From: Bacteroidales bacterium
GTDB taxonomy: Bacteria; Bacteroidota; Bacteroidia; Bacteroidales; GCA-2748055
Length of the DNA stretch: 64,000 nucleotides
NCBI GenBank assembly: GCA_029210725.1
Contig: JARGFM010000006.1
Span: 62,001-126,000, forward strand
Reading direction: 5' to 3'
The notes below the pieces were generated by a model, which worked only from the letters and a program-made list of their open reading frames with translations, ran no database searches and was not told where the DNA came from. Position numbers and translations under genes: made by a program. Within the stretch, counting starts at the first letter, position 1; each line of letters starts with the position of its first letter. This document shows, one piece after another, positions 34,910 to 42,569 of this stretch.

Positions 34910-35793
34910 AAAAACTGCTTCTTTTCCTATCGGGATTCTTACTGCTCTCCTCCTGCCGGACGGGAGTTGAATCCACGGACAAACCTGTGATAAGCGTCAG
35001 CATCATTCCTCAGCAATTTTTTATTGAACAGCTGGCCGGAAACCTGGTGGAAGTAAATGTAATGATACCTTCCGGGGCCAGTCCCGCCACTTACGAGCCC
35101 ACTGTATCACAACTTGAGAAACTGGATGGATCCTCCCTGTATATGCGCATTGGATATGTGGGTTTTGAACAAAGCTGGATGGATAAGATCAAAAGCGTTG
35201 ATCCGGGAATGAAAATTGTCGATCTTTCGAAGGGAGTAGAGATCATCCTGGAGGAAGAAGAGCAAGAAATTGAAGAGGCCGGGGAACACCACGAGCATTC
35301 ACATCACGGTCCGGATCCTCATATCTGGATGTCAGTCATCAATGCCGGAATAATTGCGGACAATATTCTTGAAGAGCTTCAACTGCTCCTCCCCGATAAA
35401 AAGGAATATCTTCAGGCCAGGCATGATCAATTCGGCCTCTATCTGGATACGCTTCACGCATCAATCACGGGCCAGCTTGAAGGTGTTGAAAACAGGGCAT
35501 TCATGATTTATCATCCGGCACTCACCTATTTTGCAAGAGATTACGGGCTGGAACAACTCTCCCTCGAAAAAGAGGGAAAATCGCCCTCACCGGCCCATCT
35601 GAAACAAATGACTGATCTGGCCCGGGTTAAAAATATCAGGAAAATACTGATACAAAGCCAGTTTGACCGTAAAAATGCCGAGATTCTTTCCCGTGAAACG
35701 GGAGCTCATATTGTTCAGTTTGATCCACTCTCTCTGCATTGGGGTGAACAAATGCTTTATATTGCAGAACAGCTTAATTCCCCGGCTCCATGA
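34906..35793 (+). CDS. znuA: Metal (Zn/Mn) ABC transporter substrate-binding lipoprotein
   Basis: The 295-residue cluster 9 solute-binding protein has a lipobox SSCRTG (Cys near 18). An acidic-histidine loop ([20 protein letters not shown], about 115-134) precedes DPHIWMSV; such loops mark zinc-binding ZnuA-type proteins. Metal ligands are suggested by His in [18 protein letters not shown] and the C-terminal Asp in VQFDPL. It delivers Zn2+ (possibly Mn2+) to the ZnuB permease. It overlaps the genes on both sides by 4 bp. Confidence 0.92.
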   Translation: MKKLLLFLSGFLLLSSCRTGVESTDKPVISVSIIPQQFFIEQLAGNLVEVNVMIPSGASPATYEPTVSQLEKLDGSSLYMRIGYVGFEQSWMDKIKSVDPGMKIVDLSKGVEIILEEEEQEIEEAGEHHEHSHHGPDPHIWMSVINAGIIADNILEELQLLLPDKKEYLQARHDQFGLYLDTLHASITGQLEGVENRAFMIYHPALTYFARDYGLEQLSLEKEGKSPSPAHLKQMTDLARVKNIRKILIQSQFDRKNAEILSRETGAHIVQFDPLSLHWGEQMLYIAEQLNSPAP

Positions 35794-36536
35794 GCAATCT
35801 GCTTATAGAGATTAAAAATATGGATGTTGCTTATCAGAAGCAGCTGGTCCTCTCCAATGTCAGTTTATCTGTGTTCGAACACGATTTTATTGGAATCATC
35901 GGTCCGAACGGTGGCGGCAAAACCTCCCTGCTTAAGGCCATCCTGGGTCTTATTAAACCAGTAAAGGGAGAAGTAAATCTTTTATTGAACAGATCTGAGA
36001 TCGGGTACCTCCCACAGGGAAGCCAGGTGGATGAAAGCTTCCCCATTACTGTAAAAGAGGTGATCGCTTCCGGATTGGAACACGGATTGAAAGTGAGACC
36101 GGGCACAGCCAGGAGAAGGCGAGACAAAGTGGATCAGGCGCTGGAAACTGTGGGACTTGAGAAATTGCGGTCACGCGCCATAGGAGAATTGTCCGGCGGA
36201 GAACTCCAGCGCACCATGCTGGCCAGAGCCATTATCTCTTCCCCCGGCTTACTGGTTCTTGATGAACCTGACACCCACGTGGACAATCAATTTGAAACGG
36301 AGCTGTATGCCCTTTTAAAAGAGTTGAACAAAACCATGACCATCATGCTGGTCTCGCATGATATCGGTACGATTTCTCCCTATATCAAAACCATTGCCTG
36401 TGTAAACCGCGATCTGCATTACCATCCCTCCAATGAGATCAGTGAAGAACAGCTGAAGGTATATAATTGTCCCATCGAAATCATCGCCCATGGCCCTGTC
36501 CCCCACCGGGTCATAAAAGAGCACATTCATAAATAA
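35790..36536 (+). CDS. znuC: Zinc/manganese ABC transporter ATP-binding protein
   Basis: The 248-residue ATPase has Walker A GPNGGGKTSL near 38, Q-loop YLPQGSQVD, signature LSGGELQR near 140 and Walker B LLVLDEPDTHVD; the switch His is in VSHDIG. It powers import by the ZnuB dimer. A short extension after the H-loop (YHPSNEISEEQL...) resembles metal-transporter ATPases. The start overlaps znuA, and the stop is one base from the znuB start. Confidence 0.95.
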   Translation: MSNLLIEIKNMDVAYQKQLVLSNVSLSVFEHDFIGIIGPNGGGKTSLLKAILGLIKPVKGEVNLLLNRSEIGYLPQGSQVDESFPITVKEVIASGLEHGLKVRPGTARRRRDKVDQALETVGLEKLRSRAIGELSGGELQRTMLARAIISSPGLLVLDEPDTHVDNQFETELYALLKELNKTMTIMLVSHDIGTISPYIKTIACVNRDLHYHPSNEISEEQLKVYNCPIEIIAHGPVPHRVIKEHIHK

Positions 36537-36537
36537 C

Positions 36538-37353
36538 ATGGAACTGCTGGAACTGCTCAAATATGGATTCATTCAACATGCAGTGCTGGCAGCTCTGCTC
36601 ATGTCTGTCAGCTGCGGTATCATAGGTACATACATCGTATCAAGACGGATGGTTTTTATCAGCGGTGGTATTACCCATGCTTCCTTTGGCGGGGTGGGAA
36701 TTGGGTATTACCTCGGGTTCTCCCCGCTGGCCGGAGCTGCTGCTGTGGCCATACTGGCTGCCTTAACAACCGAGAACCTTACCCGGCGCAAAGTGATGCG
36801 AAACGATTCCATTATTGCCATCCTCTGGTCTCTGGGCATGGCCATCGGTATAATCTTTGTATATCTGGCACCGGGATACGCGCCCAATCTGATGAGTTAC
36901 CTCTTTGGCAGCATTATCACGGTAACCAATACCGATCTCTGGCTGATGCTGGCACTGGCATTGGCTGTTACCACGGTAAGCATACTCTTCTACCGGCCCA
37001 TCTTATACGTCGCATTTGATGAGCAGTTCGCACGGATTCGGGGGATCCCGGTTATGTTTATCAACTATCTGCTAATTATCCTGACGGCTCTGACCATTGT
37101 TTTAAGTATCCGCACAGCCGGAATCATCCTGGTACTCTCTGTGCTAACCATCCCCCAGAATATATCAAACCTGTTTACCCGGCGCTTCAGTCACATCATG
37201 ATCGGATCAGTGATACTGGGGTTTTTCGCCTCCCTCCTGGGGCTGATCCTCTCTTATTACATGGATATTCCTTCGGGGGCTACCATTATATTTACCCTTG
37301 TGATCTTATATCTGCTGGCCCGCCTGATTAAAGTTGCTATTTTTGGAAGATGA
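36538..37353 (+). CDS. znuB: Zinc/manganese ABC transporter permease
   Basis: The 271-residue permease of the ABC-3 family has eight to nine hydrophobic helices. The N-terminal helix GFIQHAVLAALLMSVSCGIIGTYIV is followed by GGITHASFGGVGIGYYLG, the family signature carrying the conserved His in the transport path. Length is normal. The 3' end overlaps dapD by 4 bp, coupling metal uptake to a lysine/diaminopimelate gene on the same transcript. Confidence 0.94.
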   Translation: MELLELLKYGFIQHAVLAALLMSVSCGIIGTYIVSRRMVFISGGITHASFGGVGIGYYLGFSPLAGAAAVAILAALTTENLTRRKVMRNDSIIAILWSLGMAIGIIFVYLAPGYAPNLMSYLFGSIITVTNTDLWLMLALALAVTTVSILFYRPILYVAFDEQFARIRGIPVMFINYLLIILTALTIVLSIRTAGIILVLSVLTIPQNISNLFTRRFSHIMIGSVILGFFASLLGLILSYYMDIPSGATIIFTLVILYLLARLIKVAIFGR

Positions 37354-38162
37354 AATTAAAAGAGACCATTGAGGCCGCCTGGAATGAGCGGGAGCTCCTT
37401 AAGGATATGGACGTTCAGAGAGCCATTCATGAGGTTATCGACCAACTGGACACCGGCATCTTAAGGGTTGCCTATCAGGAGTCGGGGAGCTGGATAGTAA
37501 ATGACTGGGTCAAAAAGGCTGTCATCCTTTATTTTCCCATAAGAAAGATGGAAACCATAGAGGTTCCTCCCTTTGAGTTCCACGATAAGATCCCCTTAAA
37601 AAGCGGCTATAAATCGAAGGGGGTTCGTGTGGTGCCCCACGCCATTGCCAGATATGGAGCCTATATCTCAAGAGGGGTTATCATGATGCCTTCCTACGTG
37701 AATATAGGGGCTTATGTGGACGAAGGTACCATGGTCGATACCTGGGCTACCGTTGGATCCTGTGCTCAAATCGGAAAAAATGTTCATCTAAGCGGCGGCG
37801 TTGGGATAGGTGGTGTCCTTGAGCCGGTACAGGCAGCCCCGGTTATTATAGAGGATAACTGTTTCATCGGCTCCAGGAGTATTGTCGTTGAAGGGGTGCG
37901 GGTGGAATCTGAAGCAGTTCTTGGCGCCAACGTGGTCATTACCAAATCTACCCGGATCATTGATGTCACCGGAAAAGAGCCTGTGGAGATACGGGGAGTC
38001 GTTCCGGCCCGCTCAGTGGTAATACCAGGATCCTACACCAAAAGCTTCCCGGCTGGTGACTTCCAGGTAGCCTGCGCTCTGATCATCGGGACCCGGAAAC
38101 CATCCACGGACCTGAAAACCTCCCTGAATGATGCCCTCAGGGAATACAATGTAGCAGTGTAA
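37350..38162 (+). CDS. dapD: Tetrahydrodipicolinate N-succinyltransferase
   Basis: The 270-residue left-handed beta-helix acyltransferase makes N-succinyl-2-amino-6-oxopimelate in the meso-diaminopimelate and lysine pathway. Landmarks are FRSGARVV-like entry KGVRVVPHAIARYGAYI, hexapeptide repeats GAYVDEGTMVDTWATVGS and NVHLSGGVGIGGVLEPVQA, and NCFIGSRSIVVEGV. Length equals the family norm. The stop overlaps the downstream glycosyltransferase start by one base. Confidence 0.95.
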   Translation: MKLKETIEAAWNERELLKDMDVQRAIHEVIDQLDTGILRVAYQESGSWIVNDWVKKAVILYFPIRKMETIEVPPFEFHDKIPLKSGYKSKGVRVVPHAIARYGAYISRGVIMMPSYVNIGAYVDEGTMVDTWATVGSCAQIGKNVHLSGGVGIGGVLEPVQAAPVIIEDNCFIGSRSIVVEGVRVESEAVLGANVVITKSTRIIDVTGKEPVEIRGVVPARSVVIPGSYTKSFPAGDFQVACALIIGTRKPSTDLKTSLNDALREYNVAV

Positions 38163-39283
38163 TGCGGATCGGATTTGATGCAAAGCGAGCCTTTAACAAC
38201 TACAGCGGGCTGGGTAACTACAGCAGGTATATCATATCCAATTTCTGTCGTTTCTACCCGGAGAATGAATGCTTTCTTTACACCCCGTATATAGCCGATG
38301 CGGCGCTCTTTAACAAACCGAAGGGAACTTCCGTCCGCATGCCTGAACATGGAATCTGGAAAGGATCAGGATCCTTATGGCGCAGTTTCAGACTAAGCCA
38401 CAGATTAAGCAAGGATGCCATTGATCTTTACCATGGCCTTAGCAATGAATTACCTGCAGGTATTCACAAAAGCCGGGTTAAATCTATAATCACTATTCAC
38501 GATCTGATATTCCTGGAACACCCTGAACTATACCAGACCCTGAGCCGGAAAATATACGAAAGGAAAGCCCGGTACGGCACCCGTGCGGCCAGCAGAATTA
38601 TCGCTGCCAGTGAACAAACCAAACAGGATATAGTCCGTTTGCTGCATGTGGACGAATCCAGAATCAGTGTGGTATACCAGGGCTGCCACAGGCAGTTTTA
38701 CAGCCGGGTAAGCGAGCAATCCATGCGGTATACACGCAAGCAGTTCGCCCTGCCGGCCAGATATCTGCTATATGTGGGCACTATTGAAAAGCGGAAAAAT
38801 CTTCTGAAAATTATAGAGGCCCTTCACCAGGGGAATATTGATTTCCCTCTGGTCGTGGTGGGAAGAAAGACCTCCTATTTCAACCTCGTTAAACAATATA
38901 TGGAGCGAAACGGCCTGTCAAATATTTACTTTCTGGACCAGGTTCAGGCTTCTGACCTTCCTGCGATATACCAGGGTTCCTCGGGTTTCATATATCCTTC
39001 ATCCTATGAAGGTTTTGGGATCCCGGTGCTCGAAGCGCTGAATTCGGGAGTTCCGGTTATAACCACCAGAGGGGGATGCCTGGAAGAAACAGCTGGGAAA
39101 GGGGGCTTGCTTATTGACCCCGAGAATCAGGAAGAAATGATCCATGCCATCAGGCAAGTACTTGAGAAAAGCTCCCTGCGTGACCGCCTGGTCCGGGAAG
39201 GTGGGGCCCATGCCCTCAAATTCAGAGAAGAGCAGACCATCCCGGCACTCTACAACCTTTATCTGGAGAGTTTACATGATTGA
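38162..39283 (+). CDS. Glycosyltransferase family 4 protein
   Basis: The 373-residue GT-B enzyme has an N-terminal domain with SGLGNYSRYI and NELPAGIHKSRVKSIITIHDLIFLEHPELY. The C-terminal nucleotide-sugar domain has GTIEKRKNLLKIIEAL and PSSYEGFGIPVLEALNSGVPV, where E-x7-E is the donor-site pair. It probably transfers a hexose in surface glycan assembly using a nucleotide sugar. Donor and acceptor are unknown. The gene is embedded in the zinc-uptake/dapD operon, overlapping by one base upstream and 8 bp downstream. Confidence 0.88.
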   Translation: MRIGFDAKRAFNNYSGLGNYSRYIISNFCRFYPENECFLYTPYIADAALFNKPKGTSVRMPEHGIWKGSGSLWRSFRLSHRLSKDAIDLYHGLSNELPAGIHKSRVKSIITIHDLIFLEHPELYQTLSRKIYERKARYGTRAASRIIAASEQTKQDIVRLLHVDESRISVVYQGCHRQFYSRVSEQSMRYTRKQFALPARYLLYVGTIEKRKNLLKIIEALHQGNIDFPLVVVGRKTSYFNLVKQYMERNGLSNIYFLDQVQASDLPAIYQGSSGFIYPSSYEGFGIPVLEALNSGVPVITTRGGCLEETAGKGGLLIDPENQEEMIHAIRQVLEKSSLRDRLVREGGAHALKFREEQTIPALYNLYLESLHD

Positions 39284-39842
39284 TAACGAAGTACAAAGGG
39301 CCGGCGATATTATTCTTTCAGGCGGGGTCATTCTCTATCCTACTGATACCATCTGGGGCATTGGTTGTGATGCACGCAACCGGGAAAGTATCCGCAGGAT
39401 ATACCAGATTAAGCAACGGGCAGATAGCAAAAGTATGCTGGTTCTGGTGGATGATATCTCCATGCTGGAAGAATACCTGGCTGGCATTCCCCTCCGGGCA
39501 CTCCGGATTCTCGAAGAGGCAAAAAAACCAACCACCATTATTTACCCCGGGTCGCGGCATCTTGCAGATAACCTGTTAGCCCCTGACGGGTCCGTTGGTA
39601 TCCGGATCACCAGCGATCCATTTTGCCTGAAACTTATAGAAAAAACGGGCTTGCCTATTGTATCCACATCGGCCAACCTCTCAGGCGATCCTTCACCAGC
39701 CGTGTTTCACCAGATCAAATCTTCGATCCGCGAACAGGTCGACCATATAGTTAACTGGCGTCAGAATGAGAACACGCCTTCACAACCTTCGGCCATCATC
39801 AAATTGGAAGAGGATGGCAGCATCACCACGATTCGGGACTGA
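39276..39842 (+). CDS. YciO/Sua5/TsaC-family threonylcarbamoyl-AMP synthase
   Basis: The 188-residue YrdC-domain protein has GGVILYPTDTIWGIGCDARN at 15-34, RADSKSMLVLVDD, GSVGIRITSDPF and STSANLSGDPSP near 127. YrdC proteins make threonylcarbamoyl-adenylate for tRNA t6A modification, though the YciO branch may differ in activity. I start at ATG 39276, which overlaps the glycosyltransferase by 8 bp and gives the canonical N-terminus. It is the last gene before a hairpin at 39857-39882. Confidence 0.88.
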   Translation: MIDNEVQRAGDIILSGGVILYPTDTIWGIGCDARNRESIRRIYQIKQRADSKSMLVLVDDISMLEEYLAGIPLRALRILEEAKKPTTIIYPGSRHLADNLLAPDGSVGIRITSDPFCLKLIEKTGLPIVSTSANLSGDPSPAVFHQIKSSIREQVDHIVNWRQNENTPSQPSAIIKLEEDGSITTIRD

Positions 39843-39852
39843 TACCTCACGC

Positions 39853-39882
39853 AAAACGGGCTGCCTGTTTCCAGACAGCCCG
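39853..39882 (-). terminator. Hairpin between the convergent TsaC-like and DUF2807 genes
   Basis: The CGGGCTGCCTG/CAGACAGCCCG stem (39857-39867 with 39872-39882, one mismatch) has a TTTC loop. On the minus strand it is followed by TTTT, so it can terminate transcription from the DUF2807 gene; it lies 14 bp after the TsaC-like stop and may act both ways. Confidence 0.6.
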
Positions 39883-39946
39883 CAGGTGGTTGTATAAACA
39901 ACCGCTCCTGTATCCCCTCCTCTTTGAGCAGGGGTGCTCCGAATCT

Positions 39947-40556
39947 TTAAAGCGCTACTGTTTTACCAGAGCCGGATGAGACGCTGTGTACCTTTGGATC
40001 CCCGTGATAATATACCTTACCACTGCCGGAAATCTTCACATCAAGCTCCTCCCGGGCAGTAATCCTGACGGATCCTGATCCGCTGATGCCCGCCGAGAAC
40101 TCATTCACCCGAAATCTTTACATCGACCTCATCGGTTTCCAGACTCTCAAATAGAATTCCGCCACTTTCCGACATGGCCAGTTCCATCTCATCTGCAGTG
40201 ATTGGCTCCCCGGATTCAAAATGAGCGGATCCCGAAATCTTCACTGCCTCCAACTCTTTGGATGTTATATAGAGAGTCACCTTGGAGTGCCTGCTCCCCC
40301 AGCTGTCGTACTTCACCTGCAGGAAACCGTCTTTCACTTCGGTTCGAAGTTCATCCACATCTTTGGCATCACCTTCAATCCTTATTTCATGAGTATTGCC
40401 GGGCAGGTAAAAAACATCGGCACTAACGGCAATGCCAATTCCATCGAAGGCTTCAAGCTTACACACTTCCTCTTTGGGAAGGTCAGGCATTAAGAAACTG
40501 TTTAATACCAGCAGGGTCAAAACTGCAAGCATGGGAACCAGTATTTTTTTCATCAT
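39947..40556 (-). pseudogene. Frameshifted head GIN domain (DUF2807) exported protein
   Basis: The frame from ATG 40556 has a signal peptide and a beta-helix-like protein (FDGIGIAVSADVFY, VKISGSAHFES). It ends early at TGA about 40101 with DVKISGE. Another frame continues with NEFSAGISGSGSVRI, ARELDVKISGSGKVYYHGD-type repeats and SVSSGSGKTVAL, ending at TAA 39947. ISGSGS repeats of this kind define DUF2807, so the two pieces were one gene of about 200 residues. Restoring the frame needs a few bases near 40100-40106. A truncated 151-residue product could still be made. The function of the family is unknown; an adhesin-like role has been suggested. Confidence 0.8.
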
Positions 40557-40610
40557 TGTCTGTTTTAGTTATGGAACATATAACTCAAAGACGCCGGCAA
40601 AAATGAAATG

Positions 40611-41132
40611 TTACAGGGTGGTCAGACCTTCCGGTAAAATAAACTGAATGGATCGTTCCCGGATATTGATCTGCTCGATAAAATCCATGACAGCGGGAAC
40701 CAGTAATTCCCTGTTTTCAGATTGAATAACGAACACCGGATTCATGGGATGTGGCAGATAATCGCTTATAAGTCCCAGAGGGCCACTCTTTATGTCTGAG
40801 GCTGCGAATCCAATAAGGCCGGCCAGTTCTCCCTCTCCCCTTTTTACAGAATCAGATTGACTGCCGGTCTCAAAAAAAATGGAAGATCCCGATACTTCCC
40901 TGGCTGCTTCCAGGGTATCAATAAATTCAAACTTAATTATGGCCTGTTCTTTTGATAGCAGTTCCACTTCCTTCACAAAAAATGGAACCCGCTGTCCATC
41001 GATCTCAATGAACAGCGGGTTATCAGGTTTAATGTCATTCCATACCAGGGGTTCAAGAATGATGACTAACTCTCCCTTGAGTCCGTATGGCTTGGATATT
41101 TTCCCTGCCTTTGCTCCATCCGGAACCAACAT
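40611..41132 (-). CDS. rimM: 16S rRNA processing protein RimM
   Basis: The 173-residue protein has the RimM N-terminal beta-barrel (AGKISKPYGLKGELVIILEP) and a C-terminal PRC-barrel (ELAGLIGFAASDIKSGPLGLISDYL, LLVPAVMDFIEQINIRERSIQFILPEGL). RimM assists assembly of the 30S head around helices 31 and 33b and binds S19. It lies 11 bp downstream of rpsP, the usual order. Confidence 0.92.
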   Translation of the reverse strand: MLVPDGAKAGKISKPYGLKGELVIILEPLVWNDIKPDNPLFIEIDGQRVPFFVKEVELLSKEQAIIKFEFIDTLEAAREVSGSSIFFETGSQSDSVKRGEGELAGLIGFAASDIKSGPLGLISDYLPHPMNPVFVIQSENRELLVPAVMDFIEQINIRERSIQFILPEGLTTL

Positions 41133-41143
41133 CTTCTGAATTA

Positions 41144-41977
41144 TTAGTCCTCGTTTTTAGGTTCCTCAGCCTGGGGCTCCTCAGCAGGAGTTTCCTCAGC
41201 CTGGGGCTCCTCAGCAGGAGTTTCCTCAGCGGGAGTTTCCTCAGCGGGAGTTTCCTCAGCCTGGGGCTCCTCAGCGGGAGTTTCCTCAGCCTGGGGCTCC
41301 TCAGCAGGAGTTTCCTCAGCGGGAGTTTCCTCAGCCTTGGGCTCCTCAGCAGGAGTTTCCTCAGCCTTGGGCTCCTCAGCAGGAGTTTCCTCAGCAACAG
41401 GTCTTACTTCTTCGACGGCGGCCTCAGCTGCAGGTTCCGCCTGCCCGCCAGCTTCCTCACTCAGCTCTTCTGCAGGTGCTTCAGCGGGTGCTTTTGCAGC
41501 CTCTTCAGCAACAATGAGTTCAGAACGCTTTTTGGCAATTTCAGCAGCTCTGGCTTCCTTGATTTTTGTTTCCTCCTCAAAACGATTCTTATCGAGACTC
41601 ACTTTGACGGACTTAATCTGATCCTTTTTAGCCAGGATTTTTTGTTCCTTTTCAGTCATCCATGCCTGGAACCTTTTTTCAGCCTCAGCTTCATCAAAAG
41701 CTCCTTTTCTAACACCATCCAACAGGTGTTTCTTGTACAATACTCCTTTGTAGGATAAGATAGCTCTACATGTATCCGTAGGTTGAGCGCCTTTCTGCAG
41801 CCATTCTAAGGCTTTGTTGAAATCCAAAACAATGGTAGCAGGATTGGAATTGGGATTATACTGACCCAACGATTCAATAAATTTACCATCACGTGGCGCC
41901 CTGCTATCAGCAACTACAATAGAGTAGATCGCCTGAAATTTGCGACCCTGTCTTTGTAATCTGATCTTTGCTGGCAT
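41144..41977 (-). CDS. rpsP: 30S ribosomal protein S16 with long Ala/Glu repeat extension
   Basis: Residues 1-80 are standard bS16 ([42 protein letters not shown] split: [19 protein letters not shown] and [13 protein letters not shown]). The protein then continues to 277 residues, about 190 more than typical proteobacterial S16. The middle is a charged helical region ([40 protein letters not shown]). The final 80 residues are near-perfect five-residue repeats EETPA and [10 protein letters not shown]. Bacteroidota S16 proteins often have acidic extensions; this one is unusually long and repetitive. A -33/-7 promoter lies upstream, and rimM follows. Confidence 0.93.
   Translation of the reverse strand: MPAKIRLQRQGRKFQAIYSIVVADSRAPRDGKFIESLGQYNPNSNPATIVLDFNKALEWLQKGAQPTDTCRAILSYKGVLYKKHLLDGVRKGAFDEAEAEKRFQAWMTEKEQKILAKKDQIKSVKVSLDKNRFEEETKIKEARAAEIAKKRSELIVAEEAAKAPAEAPAEELSEEAGGQAEPAAEAAVEEVRPVAEETPAEEPKAEETPAEEPKAEETPAEETPAEEPQAEETPAEEPQAEETPAEETPAEETPAEEPQAEETPAEEPQAEEPKNED
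41162..41395 (-). repeat. Tandem 15-bp repeat encoding the S16 tail
   Basis: The minus strand repeats a 15-bp unit coding EETPA, alternating with EEPQA or EEPKA, about 15 times in blocks of 15 and 30 bp. Copies differ by one or two synonymous or Q/K changes, so unit gain and loss by slippage is likely. Confidence 0.85.
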
Positions 41978-42024
41978 ACTCTTTTTTAATTTTAATTGTT
42001 AAAAACCTACAATTTTAGCGACCG

Positions 42025-42054
42025 CAAAGGTAGCATTAATCACATAATATGCAA
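42025..42054 (-). promoter_or_regulatory. Promoter of the rpsP-rimM operon
   Basis: The minus strand reads TTG (42054-42052), then 19 nt, then TACCTTTG (42032-42025), a perfect Bacteroidota promoter about 50 nt before the rpsP ATG. Confidence 0.7.
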
Positions 42055-42110
42055 AGATTCTAAAGGATTATCACCGGGGGAGGCGCAAGCCCGGCTAAAA
42101 GGTTCAGGAC

Positions 42111-42488
42111 TTAACGAATAATAATTTTCTTCGTAAGCAAGGTCTTACCCCACTCTATCCGGATAAAATAGATGCCGGAACCGGGGCTTTCCAAATCCAC
42201 GGTGGCCGATACAGATGTTTCAACAATCACCAGGTCCTCGGTAATATTTTCTACCAGTTTCCCGGTAATATCATACACCTTTGCATGGATCTTCTCCATC
42301 CCACTGTATTCAAAGGTCAACTGAAACCGCCCGTCGGATGGATTCGGAAAAACCTTTATTTCAACAGGGGCCATCTCAACTCCTGCAGGCCTTTCATCCG
42401 CGATCACAGCCGAATAAGAAAAAAGATGCCGGGAAACAAAGATAGTACCCATCAAAATTCCCATTAACAGTATGGTGGATTTTTTCAT
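42111..42488 (-). CDS. Small T9SS type A sorting-domain protein
   Basis: The 125-residue protein has a signal peptide (ILLMGILMGTIFVS) and then almost only a type A T9SS sorting domain: VEIKVFPNPSDGRFQLTFEY, IHAKVYDITGKLVENI, SGIYFIRIEWGKTLLTKKIIIR. Little room remains for a passenger (about 20 residues), so it may be a degenerate or minimal secreted protein. It is divergent from dnaE, with about 80 bp between starts. Confidence 0.83.
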   Translation of the reverse strand: MKKSTILLMGILMGTIFVSRHLFSYSAVIADERPAGVEMAPVEIKVFPNPSDGRFQLTFEYSGMEKIHAKVYDITGKLVENITEDLVIVETSVSATVDLESPGSGIYFIRIEWGKTLLTKKIIIR

Positions 42489-42569
42489 GCCTTAAAGATA
42501 ACAAAAATCCTGCCAATAAATTATTAACATGGCCGTAGAGTGGGGGTATTTCTCCTAACTTTACTTTCT

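Noticed and set aside
39276-39842. Assignment of the YrdC-domain protein as TsaC with certainty
   Set aside because: Motifs fit the YrdC family, but the YciO and TsaC branches cannot be separated by reading alone, so no gene symbol was given.
41087-41758. Ser/Leu/Phe repeat protein opposite rpsP
   Set aside because: It is the antisense translation of the EETPA repeat tract; rpsP is certain from its N-terminus and neighbours.
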